From Pseudoips prasinana (lineage: Eukaryota; Arthropoda; Insecta; Lepidoptera; Nolidae): a DNA stretch of 64,000 bases. Position numbers and translations under genes: made by a program. The DNA lies in the NCBI GenBank assembly GCA_951640165.1, contig OX621260.1:23144001-23208000 (forward strand), given 5' to 3'. Below the pieces are notes generated by a model. That model worked only from the letters and a program-made list of their open reading frames with translations. It was not told the DNA's origin and searched no databases. This document shows, piece after piece, positions 41,141-50,771 of this stretch (its first letter is position 1; the number at the start of each line of letters is the position of its first letter).

Positions 41141-41432
41141 AATAGTCGTTTAAATTAATAAAGCTACTGGTTGAGAGCCTTCTGCGATAGCCAACTACCC
41201 GTTGTCTTCAATTCTTTAATTTTAATAAATTTAAAAATAATAGCATAGTAACTTGTTATTTATAGTATATGGAGTAAAAAAATATATCTGACAAACTGCA
41301 CGGACGGACAAAATGATTTTTTTGTTACTTTTGTACCGTATTCGACTGTGTTTATGTACTGCATTGTGAGCTGGAGAAGTACAAGCGTATGTTTTCTTAA
41401 CTTTGTTTACACCAAAGACAATATAAGAGGTT

Positions 41433-41871
41433 GAAAAGTCCCAACGATTGAAAAGTCGTAAAAGTTTCCTGGCCACTACCACTGCTACGATCGATGCACA
41501 GAAAGCGAGGGCAACCTTATGGCGAGATAAATTTGCTCCTCCTCTGTTTGTCTCGCCAAAGGAAAAATTACCTCCGGGATATAATGTGCCATGGACAACC
41601 TGGAGGACTCTTAATAGACTACGCACCCAGGTTGGTAGACCCAAGGAAAACATGTGCAAATGGGGTTACATTCCCATATCACAAAACATCTGCGAGTGCG
41701 GCGTGTCACCCCAAAGTATGGCTCATTTCTCTGATTGTCCTTCTTGTCCAGTCTCTTGTTCCCTTCAGGACTTGTATGACGCTTCAGCCGGGGCAATCAG
41801 CGTTGCTCAATTTTGGCAAGATAAAATCTAATTCTTACAATCGACACGATAAGAAGAAGAAGAAGAAGAAG
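41433..41871 (+). pseudogene. 5'-truncated LINE, C-terminal zinc-knuckle region, with 13-bp target duplication
   Basis: Flanked by perfect 13-bp repeats AATATAAGAGGTT at 41420-41432 and 41872-41884. The plus strand encodes the last about 125 residues of a LINE ORF ('MKSRKSFLATTTATIDAQKA...'). It contains a Cys/His cluster 'CECGVSPQSMAHFSDCPSC' characteristic of the C-terminus of many insect non-LTR elements. It ends 'AISVAQFWQDKI', stop, then an (AAG)n tail. The frame is open, so the insertion is recent. Confidence 0.88.
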
Positions 41872-41930
41872 AATATAAGAGGTTCTGTTTCATTTTCAAA
41901 TACTGGTGTAAAATCGAGTTTTTATATGTA

Positions 41931-42110
41931 AGTAAGTAACTCTTTATGGTACACCAAAAAATAATACATAAAAAGAACTATGAGTATGTTAAGATTGTAC
42001 AAATGGCGGCCTTATTGCTAAGTGCGATCTCTTCCAGGCAACCGTTGAATGGACCACGAGTAAAGAAAAGGCATTTGGGTATTTGTTGGCATAATTAGCA
42101 GAAAGGATTT
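41931..42110 (-). repeat. LINE 3' UTR, family F, antisense
   Basis: 'agtaagtaactctttatggt', 'caaatggcggccttattgct' and 'ctcttccaggcaaccgttga'. Confidence 0.65.
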
Positions 42111-42269
42111 CTTTTTATATTTTGTGTTTAAGTATGTCGGAGTAGCTGGATTGAACAATACACTATATATATAGAAGAGAAACAATGTGAGCATTCCGGC
42201 GAAGTCGACCACTTGAGTTTTGTACCAAATTCGGAAACATGATCATATTTACGCCCATGATCATATATA

Positions 42270-42522
42270 ATAATAATAATATCTAGGGACAATGTCACAC
42301 AGATCATCCTAGCCCCAAACTAAGCAAAGCTTGTACTATGTGTACCAGGCGACGATATACATACTTATATAGATAGGTAAATACTTAAATACATAGAAAA
42401 CATCCATGACTCAGAAACAAATATTCGTGCTCATCACACAAATATTTGCACTTACCGGGATTCGAACCCAGGACCACCAGCTTCGTAGGCAGGAGCACTA
42501 CCAACTAGGCTACGGTGACCGT
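42270..42522 (-). repeat. SINE-A, antisense, full length
   Basis: Well preserved. The (TTA)-type tail is at the left and the 'aggctacggtgacc' head at the right. Confidence 0.88.
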
Positions 42523-42870
42523 GGATTTTTAGACATAATATCTTCGACAACGTACACAAGTGGACGAAGTGCGATTTTGCCGTGAATGTGTGGAACGAAA
42601 TGTGATGTTCCGTGTTGAAAGGACAACTCCATAGGAGCCTGTAGTAAAGTCTCCAGTTATATCAGTTTTATAAAAAACCATGGCCACGTGTTTCATTACC
42701 GGAAGTAATTATTATGGACTTGTAATTACTAGAAACTTGGCTGGCGGCGTGCATAACCTAAGTAAGTTAAACAAGTTACAGTTACAATTGATTCGTTTTT
42801 TGTTTGTCTAGTAAATGTGTTTTCAAAGTACTAATTTAAGAAAAAAATAATGACGAACCAACTGTAGAGG

Positions 42871-43056
42871 GATCATCATATTAGCCAAAATACGCTCACT
42901 GCTGGACAAAGGCATCCCCCAAAGATCTTTACAATTGCCGGTCTTGCGCTATCCGCATCCAGGGACTTCCAGCGAAACTCACAGGATCATGGTCCATCGT
43001 GTAGGGGGCTGGCCACGCTGCGTCTTCTGGTTCGTGGTCGCCACTCGAGAACCTTC
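42871..43056 (-). pseudogene. RTE 3'-end fragment, antisense
   Basis: 'gatcatcatattagccaaaa' to 'cgccactcgagaacctt' corresponds to the last about 60 codons of the RTE ORF. It ends where the tandem array begins. Confidence 0.7.
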
Positions 43057-43087
43057 CTAGTGTCTCTCGCATATTACATATATAGTG

Positions 43088-43795
43088 CAAGCAGTGATAC
43101 AGATCGTTGTCGTCCGAGTATAGCTCGCATACATGTACATGCTGTGGTATGGAGTGTTGTCTTCCGAGTGTCACTCACAAACATGTACAAGCAGTGATAT
43201 ATGGCGTTGTCGTCTGAGTGTCGTTCGGATACATCTACATCCATGCATTGGTAAAGAGCGTTGTCTTCCGAGTGATACTCACATACAAGCAGTGTTACAC
43301 AGCGTTGTCGTCCGAGTGTCACTCGCAAACTGGTCGTCCGAGTGTCACTCGCAAACTTGTACAAGCAGTGATACAGGGCGTTGTCGTCCGAGTGTCGTTC
43401 GCATACATGTACATAAATGCAATGGTAAAGAGCGTTGTCTTCAGTGTCGCTCACATACATGCAGTGGTACACAGCGTTGTCGGTCGAGTGGCACTCGCAA
43501 ACATGTACAAGCATTGATACAGGGCGTTGTTCTCCGAGTGTCGTTGGGATACATCTACATCCATGCTGTGGTAAAGAGCGTTGTCTTCCGAGTGACACTC
43601 GCATACAGCCAGTGGTACACAGCGTTGTCGTCCGAGTGTCAGTCACAAACTTGTCGTCCGAGTGTCGTTCGGATACATCTATATATACATGCAGTGGTAA
43701 AGAGCGTTGTCTTCAGTGTCACTCACATACATACAATGGTACACAGCGTTGTCGTGCGAGTGTCAGTCACAATGGTACAGAGCATTAGAGTGTCG
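43088..43795. repeat. Complex minisatellite with higher-order structure
   Basis: About 13 tandem monomers of 43-55 nt, each built on 'gcagtgatacagggcgttgt', then 'cgtccgagtgtcactcgcaa' and 'acatgtaca'. Three variants alternate: '..gatacaggg..', '..ggtaaagag..' and '..ggtacacag..'. Equivalent monomers therefore recur at 43191, 43365 and 43511. Some monomers carry a further internal duplication of 'gtcgtccgagtgtcactcgc'. Several frames stay open (one plus-strand frame for over 300 codons), but this follows from the repeat lacking stops and is not evidence of a gene. Confidence 0.92.
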
Positions 43796-44105
43796 CGCTA
43801 TCAGTGGGTGTGGGCTGAAAGGGCGCGCTATTTTCAGGTGCGCTTGCGTAACTATAGTACAAACGAAAACAACGCGGAACGACACCAATGCCCCCTCTCT
43901 CGTCACCTGACAACATCGAATGTCACATTTCTGATTGATTGTGACGTCTTATCGATACTTTTTATCGGCAATCTATACACAGTTCACTGTCAAGTGTTCG
44001 TGTTATCTCGCTTGCACACAGTATCAACCAAAATACATATAATACTTTTATGTGTGATCTTGTATGTTATTTTTCATATATAGCTATTAATTACCGTAGC
44101 CTAAT
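43796..44105. other. Unique DNA, no gene
   Basis: No repeat recognised. It contains 'ttatcgatactttttatcgg', which includes TATCGATA, the DREF-type site common in insect promoters. There is no accompanying exon. Confidence 0.35.
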
Positions 44106-44362
44106 GACGGTCACCGTAGCCTAGTTGGTAGTGCTCCTGCCTACGAAGCTGGTGGTCCTGGGTTCGAATCCGGGTAAGTGCAAATATTTGTGTGATGAGC
44201 ACGAATATTTGTTTCTGAGTCATGGATGTTTTCTATGTATTTAAGTATTTATCTATCTATATAAGTATGTATATCGTCGCCTGGTACCCATAGTACAAGC
44301 TTTGCTTAGATGGGGGCTAGGAAGGTCTGTGTGACATTGTCCCTAGATATTATTATTATTAT
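44106..44362 (+). repeat. SINE-A, full length
   Basis: Head 'gacggtcaccgtagcctagt', B box 'gggttcgaatccg', complete body and ATT tail. Confidence 0.9.
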
Positions 44363-44375
44363 ATTATTTTATTAA

Positions 44376-44820
44376 ACGGGTTGGTTGCCGTGGTTGGAAA
44401 ATGCTTGCTTTCACGCCGCAGGGTTCGATTCCCACCCAGGACGGATATTTGTGTGCAGGAACATGTCTGTTTGTCCTGAGCCTGGGTGTAATCACACTAA
44501 TATTATACAGGCGAAAGTTTGTGAGTGTGTGAGTGTGTATGTTTGTTCATCACGTATAAACGGCTGGAGCGATTGTAATAAAATTTGGTTTGGAGTTAGG
44601 TGACACCCTGGATTAACACATAGGCTATAATTTATAAAGTTTAACGCGGGTAATACCGCACACAGGGGCACAGCTTGTTATCTATAGTAGTATGTGTTTA
44701 CAAAAGAAAAGTATATGTAGTATATCAGTTACCTGGGTGCCATAGAGTACAAGTTCTGCTTAGTTTGGATCAGATGGTCGTGTGTGAATATGTCCCAGGA
44801 TATTATTTATTAAATGTGTA
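44376..44820 (+). repeat. SINE-B split by a family G LINE end
   Basis: The SINE-B head and first body half lie at 44376-44490 and the tail at 44678-44820. The 187-bp insertion at 44491-44677 is an antisense LINE 3' end ('cacactaatattatacaggc' to 'acaggggcacagcttg'). Confidence 0.82.
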
Positions 44821-44933
44821 TGTTCTGTAGTTTAATATTTGTCTCTGTTCTGCTTTTCAATGTTACGTTTTGTCTCGTTTGATGTTTACGGCTTCTGTTT
44901 GTAATTAGTGTGAGTTTTTAATTAGTTTATTGT

Positions 44934-45298
44934 GTGGTGACGGGGGCGAATATCAGAATATCATCACCCCATCTCATCCCGTGGGGGCATAAAGTCGACC
45001 CGAGGAATATGTACAGACGCCAGCACATCAAGCTACCCCAACCTGTTAAATTTCCCCAATTGAAAGTGAGCCTTACGCTTAAGTGATAAAGTTGAAAATC
45101 TTTAAAAGACGTTTGACAGATTGGGTTAGCTGGATGTGCTGGCGTCTGTACCAGAGGACAGGCAGCAGCTTCCTTCTGTGTACTATGACCATCTTACTGC
45201 GACAACCCGTCTTCCAAGCGTGGCGATTATGGCATATCCCCTATGATGATTCTTGGGGGAGGCTTTTGTCTAGCAGTGGACTTACTACAGCCATTTTG
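44934..45298 (+). mobile_element. Mini-RTE interrupted by MITE H
   Basis: RTE 5' end ('tgtgtggtgacgggggcgaa', 'catctcatcccgtgggggca'), then MITE H copy 5 at 45014-45148. The 5' segment then resumes ('accagaggacaggcagcagc', 'actatgaccatcttactgcg') and joins the RTE 3' end ('gggggaggcttttgtctagc'). Same deletion architecture as 7325-7538. Confidence 0.82.
45014..45148. mobile_element. Hairpin MITE family H, copy 5
   Basis: 135 bp with TA at 45012-45013 and 45149-45150, inserted in a mini-RTE. Confidence 0.88.
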
Positions 45299-45338
45299 AT
45301 GAATTAACTTTAATGATCTAAAAATCGAATGCTGTGAT

Positions 45339-45592
45339 TTTTTTTTCTGGGAATGTACAGTGTATTTATTCAGTGAGTCACAACAAAGGATTGACAATTA
45401 TTATTAAAATAACTTAATTATCAACTAAAGAAACGTAAAACTAAGTACTAAAAATATATACTTATTTTAAAATTAAATATATACATATTATTATATAAAG
45501 GTCTCATCTTTGGGAGTCGAAAAAACTTCGGTATCGCTGCCTTTGAGCATCGTGCCCAGAATGCTTTGCATTGCCACGCTGGATGGCAATGC
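45339..45592 (-). pseudogene. Processed retrocopy of a host mRNA 3' end
   Basis: Flanked by perfect 11-bp direct repeats AATGCTGTGAT at 45328-45338 and 45593-45603. On the minus strand the insert ends in about nine A's, 18 nt after an AATAAA signal (45365-45370), the mark of a polyadenylated transcript reinserted by LINE machinery. Its 5' end is truncated inside a coding region. An open frame of 33 codons reads 'ALPSSVAMQSILGTMLKGSD' then 'TEVFSTPKDETFI' and stops near 45491, followed by about 145 nt of 3' UTR. The parent gene was not recognised. The last four residues, ETFI, would fit a class I PDZ-binding tail, which is suggestive only. Confidence 0.8.
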
Positions 45593-45644
45593 AATGCTGT
45601 GATTGTCTTTAAATGTTGCAGTACTTACTATTATTTTTAAGTGA

Positions 45645-46014
45645 CTCCCTCGTTGGTCTAGCGGTAGCGTTTTCACCCGCAGAGAATGAGTTCCTGGGTT
45701 CAAATCCCGGGTTGAGCCGGAAGTGATTCTGGGACTTTTCTGTAAAAAGAAAAAGTCCTCAGCAACAGCCTGAAGTCTGGAGCGGTATTATACCTCCGTG
45801 CCTCGGAGAGCACGTAAAGCCGTCTGGTTTGTACCTGACTTCTTTCCGGTCGTGTCGCTAGGCGTTATTGGATCATGAGAGTGATGGAATAGTGTCCTCA
45901 AGTGCTCGTGTGTTTGCCCACACACTTGCGCACTATAATATTACTATGTCTCGCGCAGATGGCTAATCTCTATTGAGACTGGCTGCCGTGGCCGAAATTC
46001 GGTTTGGAGGATAT
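45645..46014 (+). repeat. SINE-C, full length
   Basis: Head 'tccctcgttggtctagcggt', B box 'gggttcaaatccc', body to 'ggccgaaattcggtttggag'. About 370 bp. Confidence 0.85.
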
Positions 46015-46085
46015 TATTAGTTTTAAGTACGTGTCCTTATAACTGCATAATTGTTTGTAATCTTTAAATAAATACTAATATATTT

Positions 46086-46326
46086 GACGGTCACCGTAGC
46101 CTAGTTGGTAGTGCTCCTGCCTACGAAGCTGGTGGTCCTGGGTTCGAATCCCGGTAAGTGCAAATATTTGTGTGATGAGCACGAATATTTGTTTCTGAGT
46201 CATGGATGTTTTCTATGTATATAAGTATTTATCTATCTATATAAGTATGTATATCGTCACCTGGTACCCATAGTACAAGCTTTGCTTAGTTTGGGGCTAG
46301 GATGATCTGTGTGACATTGTCCCTAA
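46086..46326 (+). repeat. SINE-A, full length
   Basis: Complete head and body, ending 'gtgacattgtccctaaaaat'. Confidence 0.9.
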
Positions 46327-46896
46327 AAATAACAAAAATAAAACATCTGAGTAAGCTAAAAGGGACTAAGTTATGACACATATGGGTATAAACTTCTTAA
46401 CAATATTATTTATGGTTCGACTTAAGCCGTCCCCTAGGAATAATAAAAACCATTAATAATTTAAGACTTGTTCATCTCATTTTTCCCTTGCATTGTGTGT
46501 ATATAATAAATTACATGTTGATTGCTTGCGGTCAGCTCTCGGCCTGCCTAAAAGTTAGTTGTTACTTTGGCTTTTAGCCGCCTCCTATAGCGGTGGCATT
46601 ACTCACACATTGCTGACTCAAACAACATACTTTTGAACAAAATAATTGTATAACGTGCCCTAGTTCTGTCATCTGCATTTGAAGGAACATTATAATTAAC
46701 TAACAACAATAATAATTACATCATTTTGAAAAAAGCTGATACTTTTCCACTGCTGGACCGATATAACCAAACATAACTAAGAATCATTGCAAGGAAACTG
46801 GCATTCAAATGAATAAAGCCGCATCGAAATCGGTACATCCGTTCAAGAGCTACGATGCAACAGACAGACACACACACACACACATACAGACCGACA
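46327..46896. other. No recognised feature
   Basis: Unassigned DNA, with an (AC)n run at about 46867-46884 just before MITE H copy 6. Confidence 0.5.
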
Positions 46897-47031
46897 TCGA
46901 CGCCAGCAAATCCAGCTACTCCAATCTGTCAAATTTCTTTTATAAATTTTCAACTTTATCACTTGAGTATAAGGTTCTTTTTCAATTGGGGAAATTTGAC
47001 CGATTGGGGTAGCTTGATGTGTTGGCGTCTG
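46897..47031. mobile_element. Hairpin MITE family H, copy 6
   Basis: The right end is intact (TA at 47032-47033). The left terminus is degraded ('gacatcgacgccagcaaatc'). Confidence 0.75.
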
Positions 47032-47095
47032 TACATACAAGATGTAACTTAATTAACGCATATCAAGAAAATAGTTTGTTCAGAATCGATTTATA

Positions 47096-47362
47096 TGACG
47101 GGCCAGTTGGCTTGGTTGGTAGATACGTTGCCTTTCACGCCGGAGGTCGTGGGTTCGATTCCCACCCGGGACAAATTTTTGTGTGCATGAACATATCTGT
47201 TTGTCTGAGTCTGGGTGTAAATTATCTATATAAGTATGTATTTACAAAAGAAAAATAGTATATGTACATCAGTTATCTGGTTTCCGTAGTACAAGCTCTA
47301 CTTAGTTTGGGTTCAGATGACCGTGTGTGAATAATGTCCCAGGATATTATTATTATTATATC
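47096..47362 (+). repeat. SINE-B, full length
   Basis: Head 'gggccagttggcttggttgg', B box 'gggttcgattcccacccggg', body, 'aataatgtcccaggatatta' end. Confidence 0.88.
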
Positions 47363-47624
47363 ATTTTTAATATTGGTTATTTCTTAATCCAAAATAATTA
47401 AAACTACGGAAGTTTTTGTCATATTAACCCTATACAGTCAAAACAAATTAAAATGGACCGTAAGTCAAAGTAATAAGACTTTTTAAATCTCAGTTTTATT
47501 TGTATTCTACAAATTCCATCATTCAACACAAAAGAAAGAAAAATAAACTTTATTCCAAGAAACGAAATTAGTAAATAACAATGCATATAATACATGTTAA
47601 ATTAAAAATTCAGTGTATGTACTA

Positions 47625-47940
47625 CTAGCTGTGCCCCGCGGTTTTACCCGCATTAAACTTTATAAATTATCACAGCTCCTCCCCCGTAGGTGATAGCGTA
47701 ATAATATGTAGCCTATATATTGACCCCGACCTCTTACTAATATTCATGCAAAATTTTAAGTAAATCCATGCAGTACTTTTTGAGTTTTGCCCGGACATAC
47801 ATACAGACAAACAGACAAAAATTCTAAGAACTATATTTTGGCTTCGATTTCGATTCAGATCAGGCCCCAGGAATCCTTTAAAAAAATATTCAATTTTGTC
47901 TTGTTTTGTCTTTCCTACGATTTTATTATATGTATTATTT
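47625..47940 (+). repeat. LINE 3'-end repeat, family K
   Basis: 'agctgtgccccgcggtttta' to 'ctacgattttattatatgta'. The best preserved plus-strand copy. Confidence 0.8.
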
Positions 47941-48297
47941 TTGTAGATGATTACAACATAATATTCTAATTGGGGTGTTTAAGGGTGTGTGTTAATTACG
48001 TTACATGTTGTATATTGGTTATAAACCCGACGGGATGTTCTCACAAAACATTGCGGAAACACTCGTTAGTAAACATGAAAACAAAAGTAGGTACACATTG
48101 CGCATAGTTATTTTTAACTCGCCGGTCGTTTTTATCAATTTGATCTTTAAACCCGAATGCGTATAAAAACGTTTTAAATGTAATATCATTTGATAACGAA
48201 TGTGTTGCGTTTTATATTTACTTGAAACGAGACTAATTGCTCTGAGTCATTGTGTACGGCTATCACTAAATTAAGAATCCGCGATTAAATCAGACTA
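47941..48297. other. No recognised feature
   Basis: Unassigned A+T-rich DNA, no ORF supported. Confidence 0.5.
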
Positions 48298-48340
48298 ATA
48301 TTATCTAAAACGCTCAAATCATACTAATATTATAAAGGTA

Positions 48341-48480
48341 TGACTTCACGTGTGGCGCAGCGGCTAAGACAGTCGCCTCGACTCTTCGTGTCGCGGGTTC
48401 GAGTCCCGCGCCGGACAAATATTTGTGTGACCCATAAATAATTGTTCTGAGTCTCGATCTAATTTGTGTCCGTCTATTAT
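48341..48480 (+). repeat. SINE-D head (tRNA-derived)
   Basis: 'acttcacgtgtggcgcagcg' (A box), 'tcgcgggttcgagtcccgcg' (B box, best-formed in the window), then 'acccataaataattgttctg'. It is cut at 48481 by a SINE-A. A minus-strand relative is at 61250-61405. The continuing SINE body argues against a functional tRNA. Confidence 0.75.
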
Positions 48481-48740
48481 GACGGTCACCGTAGCCTAGT
48501 TGGTAGTGCTCCTGCCTACGAAGCTGGTGGTCCTGGGTTCGTATCCCGGTAAGTGCAAATATTTGTGTGATGAGCACGAATATTTGTTTCTGAGTCATGG
48601 ATGTTTTCTATATATATAATATAAGTATTTATCTATCTATATAAGTATGTATATCGTCGCCTGGTACCCATAGACAAGCTTTGCTTAGTTTGGGGCTAGG
48701 ATGATCTGTGTGACATTGTCCCCAGATATTATTATTATAT
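48481..48740 (+). repeat. SINE-A, full length
   Basis: Inserted directly after the SINE-D head. Complete with an ATT tail. Confidence 0.88.
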
Positions 48741-48831
48741 GTTTGTAAAGTACACCGCGATACAGGGATTATATTTCGTAGAGCGAGCGTCATCTTTAAA
48801 AATAAATATTATCTAAAACGCTCAAATCATA

Positions 48832-48930
48832 TTTATATTATAAAGGCGAAAGTTTGTAAGTGTGTGAGTGTGTATGTTTGTTACTTCTTCACGTCTAAAC
48901 GGCTGAAGCGCTTTTAATAAAATTTGAATA
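48832..48930 (-). repeat. Family G LINE end fragment, antisense
   Basis: 'tatattataaaggcgaaagt' to 'taaacggctgaagcgctttt'. Confidence 0.65.
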
Positions 48931-48944
48931 AAGTCGATTTTAAT

Positions 48945-49302
48945 AAAGTCTGGGAATTGGCGCTATTATTGTGCCTTGGAGAGCACGTAACACCGTCGGT
49001 CCTGTAGCTGAACTTTTTCGGTTATATCGGTAGTGATAACTCGGCACTCACTATGCTCTATAATAAGTGTCTAATAGGCAACCGTAGATAATGAGGTCCT
49101 GGGTTCAAATCCCGGGTCAGACCAAAAAGCGATTATGGGATTGTAAAGAAAATTTATATCATATACCATCCCGAAGTCTGGGAGTTGGCGGTATTACACC
49201 GCCGTGCCTCGGACTGCACGTAAAGCGGTGATTCCTGTACATGAACTCTTTCCAGACGTGTCGCTAGTCATCCCATCAGATCATGAGAGTGATGGAATAG
49301 AC
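48945..49302 (+). repeat. Two SINE-C fragments
   Basis: The first (48945-49040) is body only ('gagcacgtaacaccgtcggt'). The second (49075-49302) starts within the head ('aaccgtagataatgaggtcc', 'gggttcaaatcccgggtcag') and ends at 'catgagagtgatggaatag'. Confidence 0.7.
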
Positions 49303-49480
49303 ATACCTTCATTGTTCCAAGCCAAACTTAATGTGGTTCAACGCAGTTCCAGGGTACAATCGATCTCATTATATAATAAGTTGCCTTTAGAATTTAAAAG
49401 CATGTATAGACCAAATATATTCAGGGACTAATTAAAAAAACTATTTATCGAAGAAAGGCTTTTATAGTAAAATAAAATAA
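49303..49480 (+). pseudogene. 5'-truncated LINE, last codons of RT ORF
   Basis: 'SISLYNKLPLEFKSMYRPNI' then 'FRD' and a stop, typical of the C-terminus of jockey-like ORFs. The tail 'aaaataaaataaaataaaaa' is at about 49465-49485. The C-terminus is fused in frame to upstream SINE sequence by chance. Confidence 0.6.
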
Positions 49481-49482
49481 AA

Positions 49483-49762
49483 TAAAAAAGGTTTTTATTC
49501 ACGTAGACTTTAAAAAAGCGCTTGTAAATAGTCAGAACATGTTTGTAGTAATATAGTTGTATACATTAGACATTATTTCTAGTAACATAGATATGTAGGT
49601 ACATCTTGTATGAAAACATTTATAAAATTTATTTTATTACAGAAATGATATTTAGCTAGCTCGTATCAAGTTATTGTCAAGAGATTATGTTTAATTATCT
49701 AGTTTAATTCTAATATTTTTACTACATATTGTCAATGGTTCTGTCTATATCAAAGGTATTAT
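49483..49762 (-). repeat. LINE 3' UTR repeat, family P, antisense
   Basis: 'ggtttttattcacgtagact' to 'gtcaatggttctgtctatat', the complement of 26501-26735. Confidence 0.6.
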
Positions 49763-49784
49763 TATTATGACGGACCTTGTGTTA

Positions 49785-49935
49785 ATAACGACGGTCGCGC
49801 TTTAATGCTACCACCGGATCCAATGCGCCCCAACTGAGAAGACCCAGCGAAACAAACTCAGTGGGTTCATCTACTACCGGTTTCAACACGACCCAGTTGA
49901 GACGGTCCGGCGAAACATACTCAAGCGGGCATGAA
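49785..49935. repeat. G+C-rich dispersed repeat fragment
   Basis: 'gaagacccagcgaaacaaac' and 'tgagacggtccggcgaaaca' are two related units about 80 nt apart. They resemble a LINE segment common in lepidopterans. Confidence 0.4.
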
Positions 49936-50099
49936 CACATTTATAAATGACAAATGACTTTCTAAGTATATAATGAATTGGTATGACATATGTGCATAAT
50001 AATATAAATTGATAATAATGTAATTAATGGTTTAGTATTTTAATTTGTAAATTTAGCTTTAAGATTTTCAACACAAATGTATTTGTTATGAAAATATAT

Positions 50100-50213
50100 G
50101 ACTTATGACTGCCCACACTCTTGTGCACTATAATATGTACTGCGCAGATGGCTAATCTCCATTGGAACTGGCCGCCATGCCCGAAATTCGACCAGAAGCA
50201 CATATTATTATTA
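50100..50213 (+). repeat. SINE-C tail
   Basis: 'cttgtgcactataatatgta' to 'cgcccgaaattcgaccag'-like end. 5'-truncated. Confidence 0.7.
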
Positions 50214-50771
50214 ATATACAAACAGTTTCTCTATTTAATTATAATAACTCATCCTTTTTATTCTAAGTCTCGGATTTCAAATCTAGTATGAAATCATGCA
50301 ACTCATTAAAAACAAATAAACTCCTACTCAATTAGACGTGTGAAAATGTAAGACCGAGTAATAAAAGTGATACAAAGGAAATATTTTATTACACATTATT
50401 ATATTATCTATGACAGTGTTTTTCAACCTTTTTCACGGCGCGGCCCCTTAGTATGAAGACAATTTTTTGGCGACCCCCACCCGATTTTTACACGCTTTTT
50501 TCCATTTTGTGAAAAATATTGAATCCTACTTATTTATTAATTATCATAATTAGGGTTCGGATAAATACATATTTAAAATGCGAGTTGAGGAAATGAGTAA
50601 GCGAGACGCAATGAGCGGTAAGGGGGCGACGATGGCTATGCAGTGGCAGTATGCGCCATCGCGACTTGCATGCTTTGCGACTAGTTGAGACTGTCAGCCG
50701 GTTACTGTTTGTCAGTGCCAGCCATTGCTTTACGTAGTTAACAGTCATTTTTAAGTATTGAAAAGGGATAA

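Larger units (their letters stand above)
41872..42656 (+). repeat. Repeat family E, copy 3, split by later insertions
   Basis: Pieces at 41885-41930 ('tcattttcaaatactggtgt') and 42523-42656 ('tagacataatatcttcgaca') are contiguous in the other copies. Between them lie a LINE family F 3' end (41931-42110, minus), unassigned DNA and a SINE-A (42270-42522, minus). Confidence 0.7.

Noticed and set aside
41231..41659. Minus-strand frame of 142 codons
   Set aside because: Antisense to the LINE fragment at 41433-41871. No recognisable protein features.
43133..44083. A 316-codon plus-strand open frame and a 190-codon minus-strand frame
   Set aside because: Both are made of the minisatellite repeats, which lack stops in several frames at once. 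There is no domain, no splice context and no independent coding signal.
48341..48420. A well-formed tRNA-like sequence with A and B boxes
   Set aside because: It continues into a SINE body shared with 61205-61405 and lacks a properly closed acceptor stem. It is a SINE head, not a functional tRNA gene.
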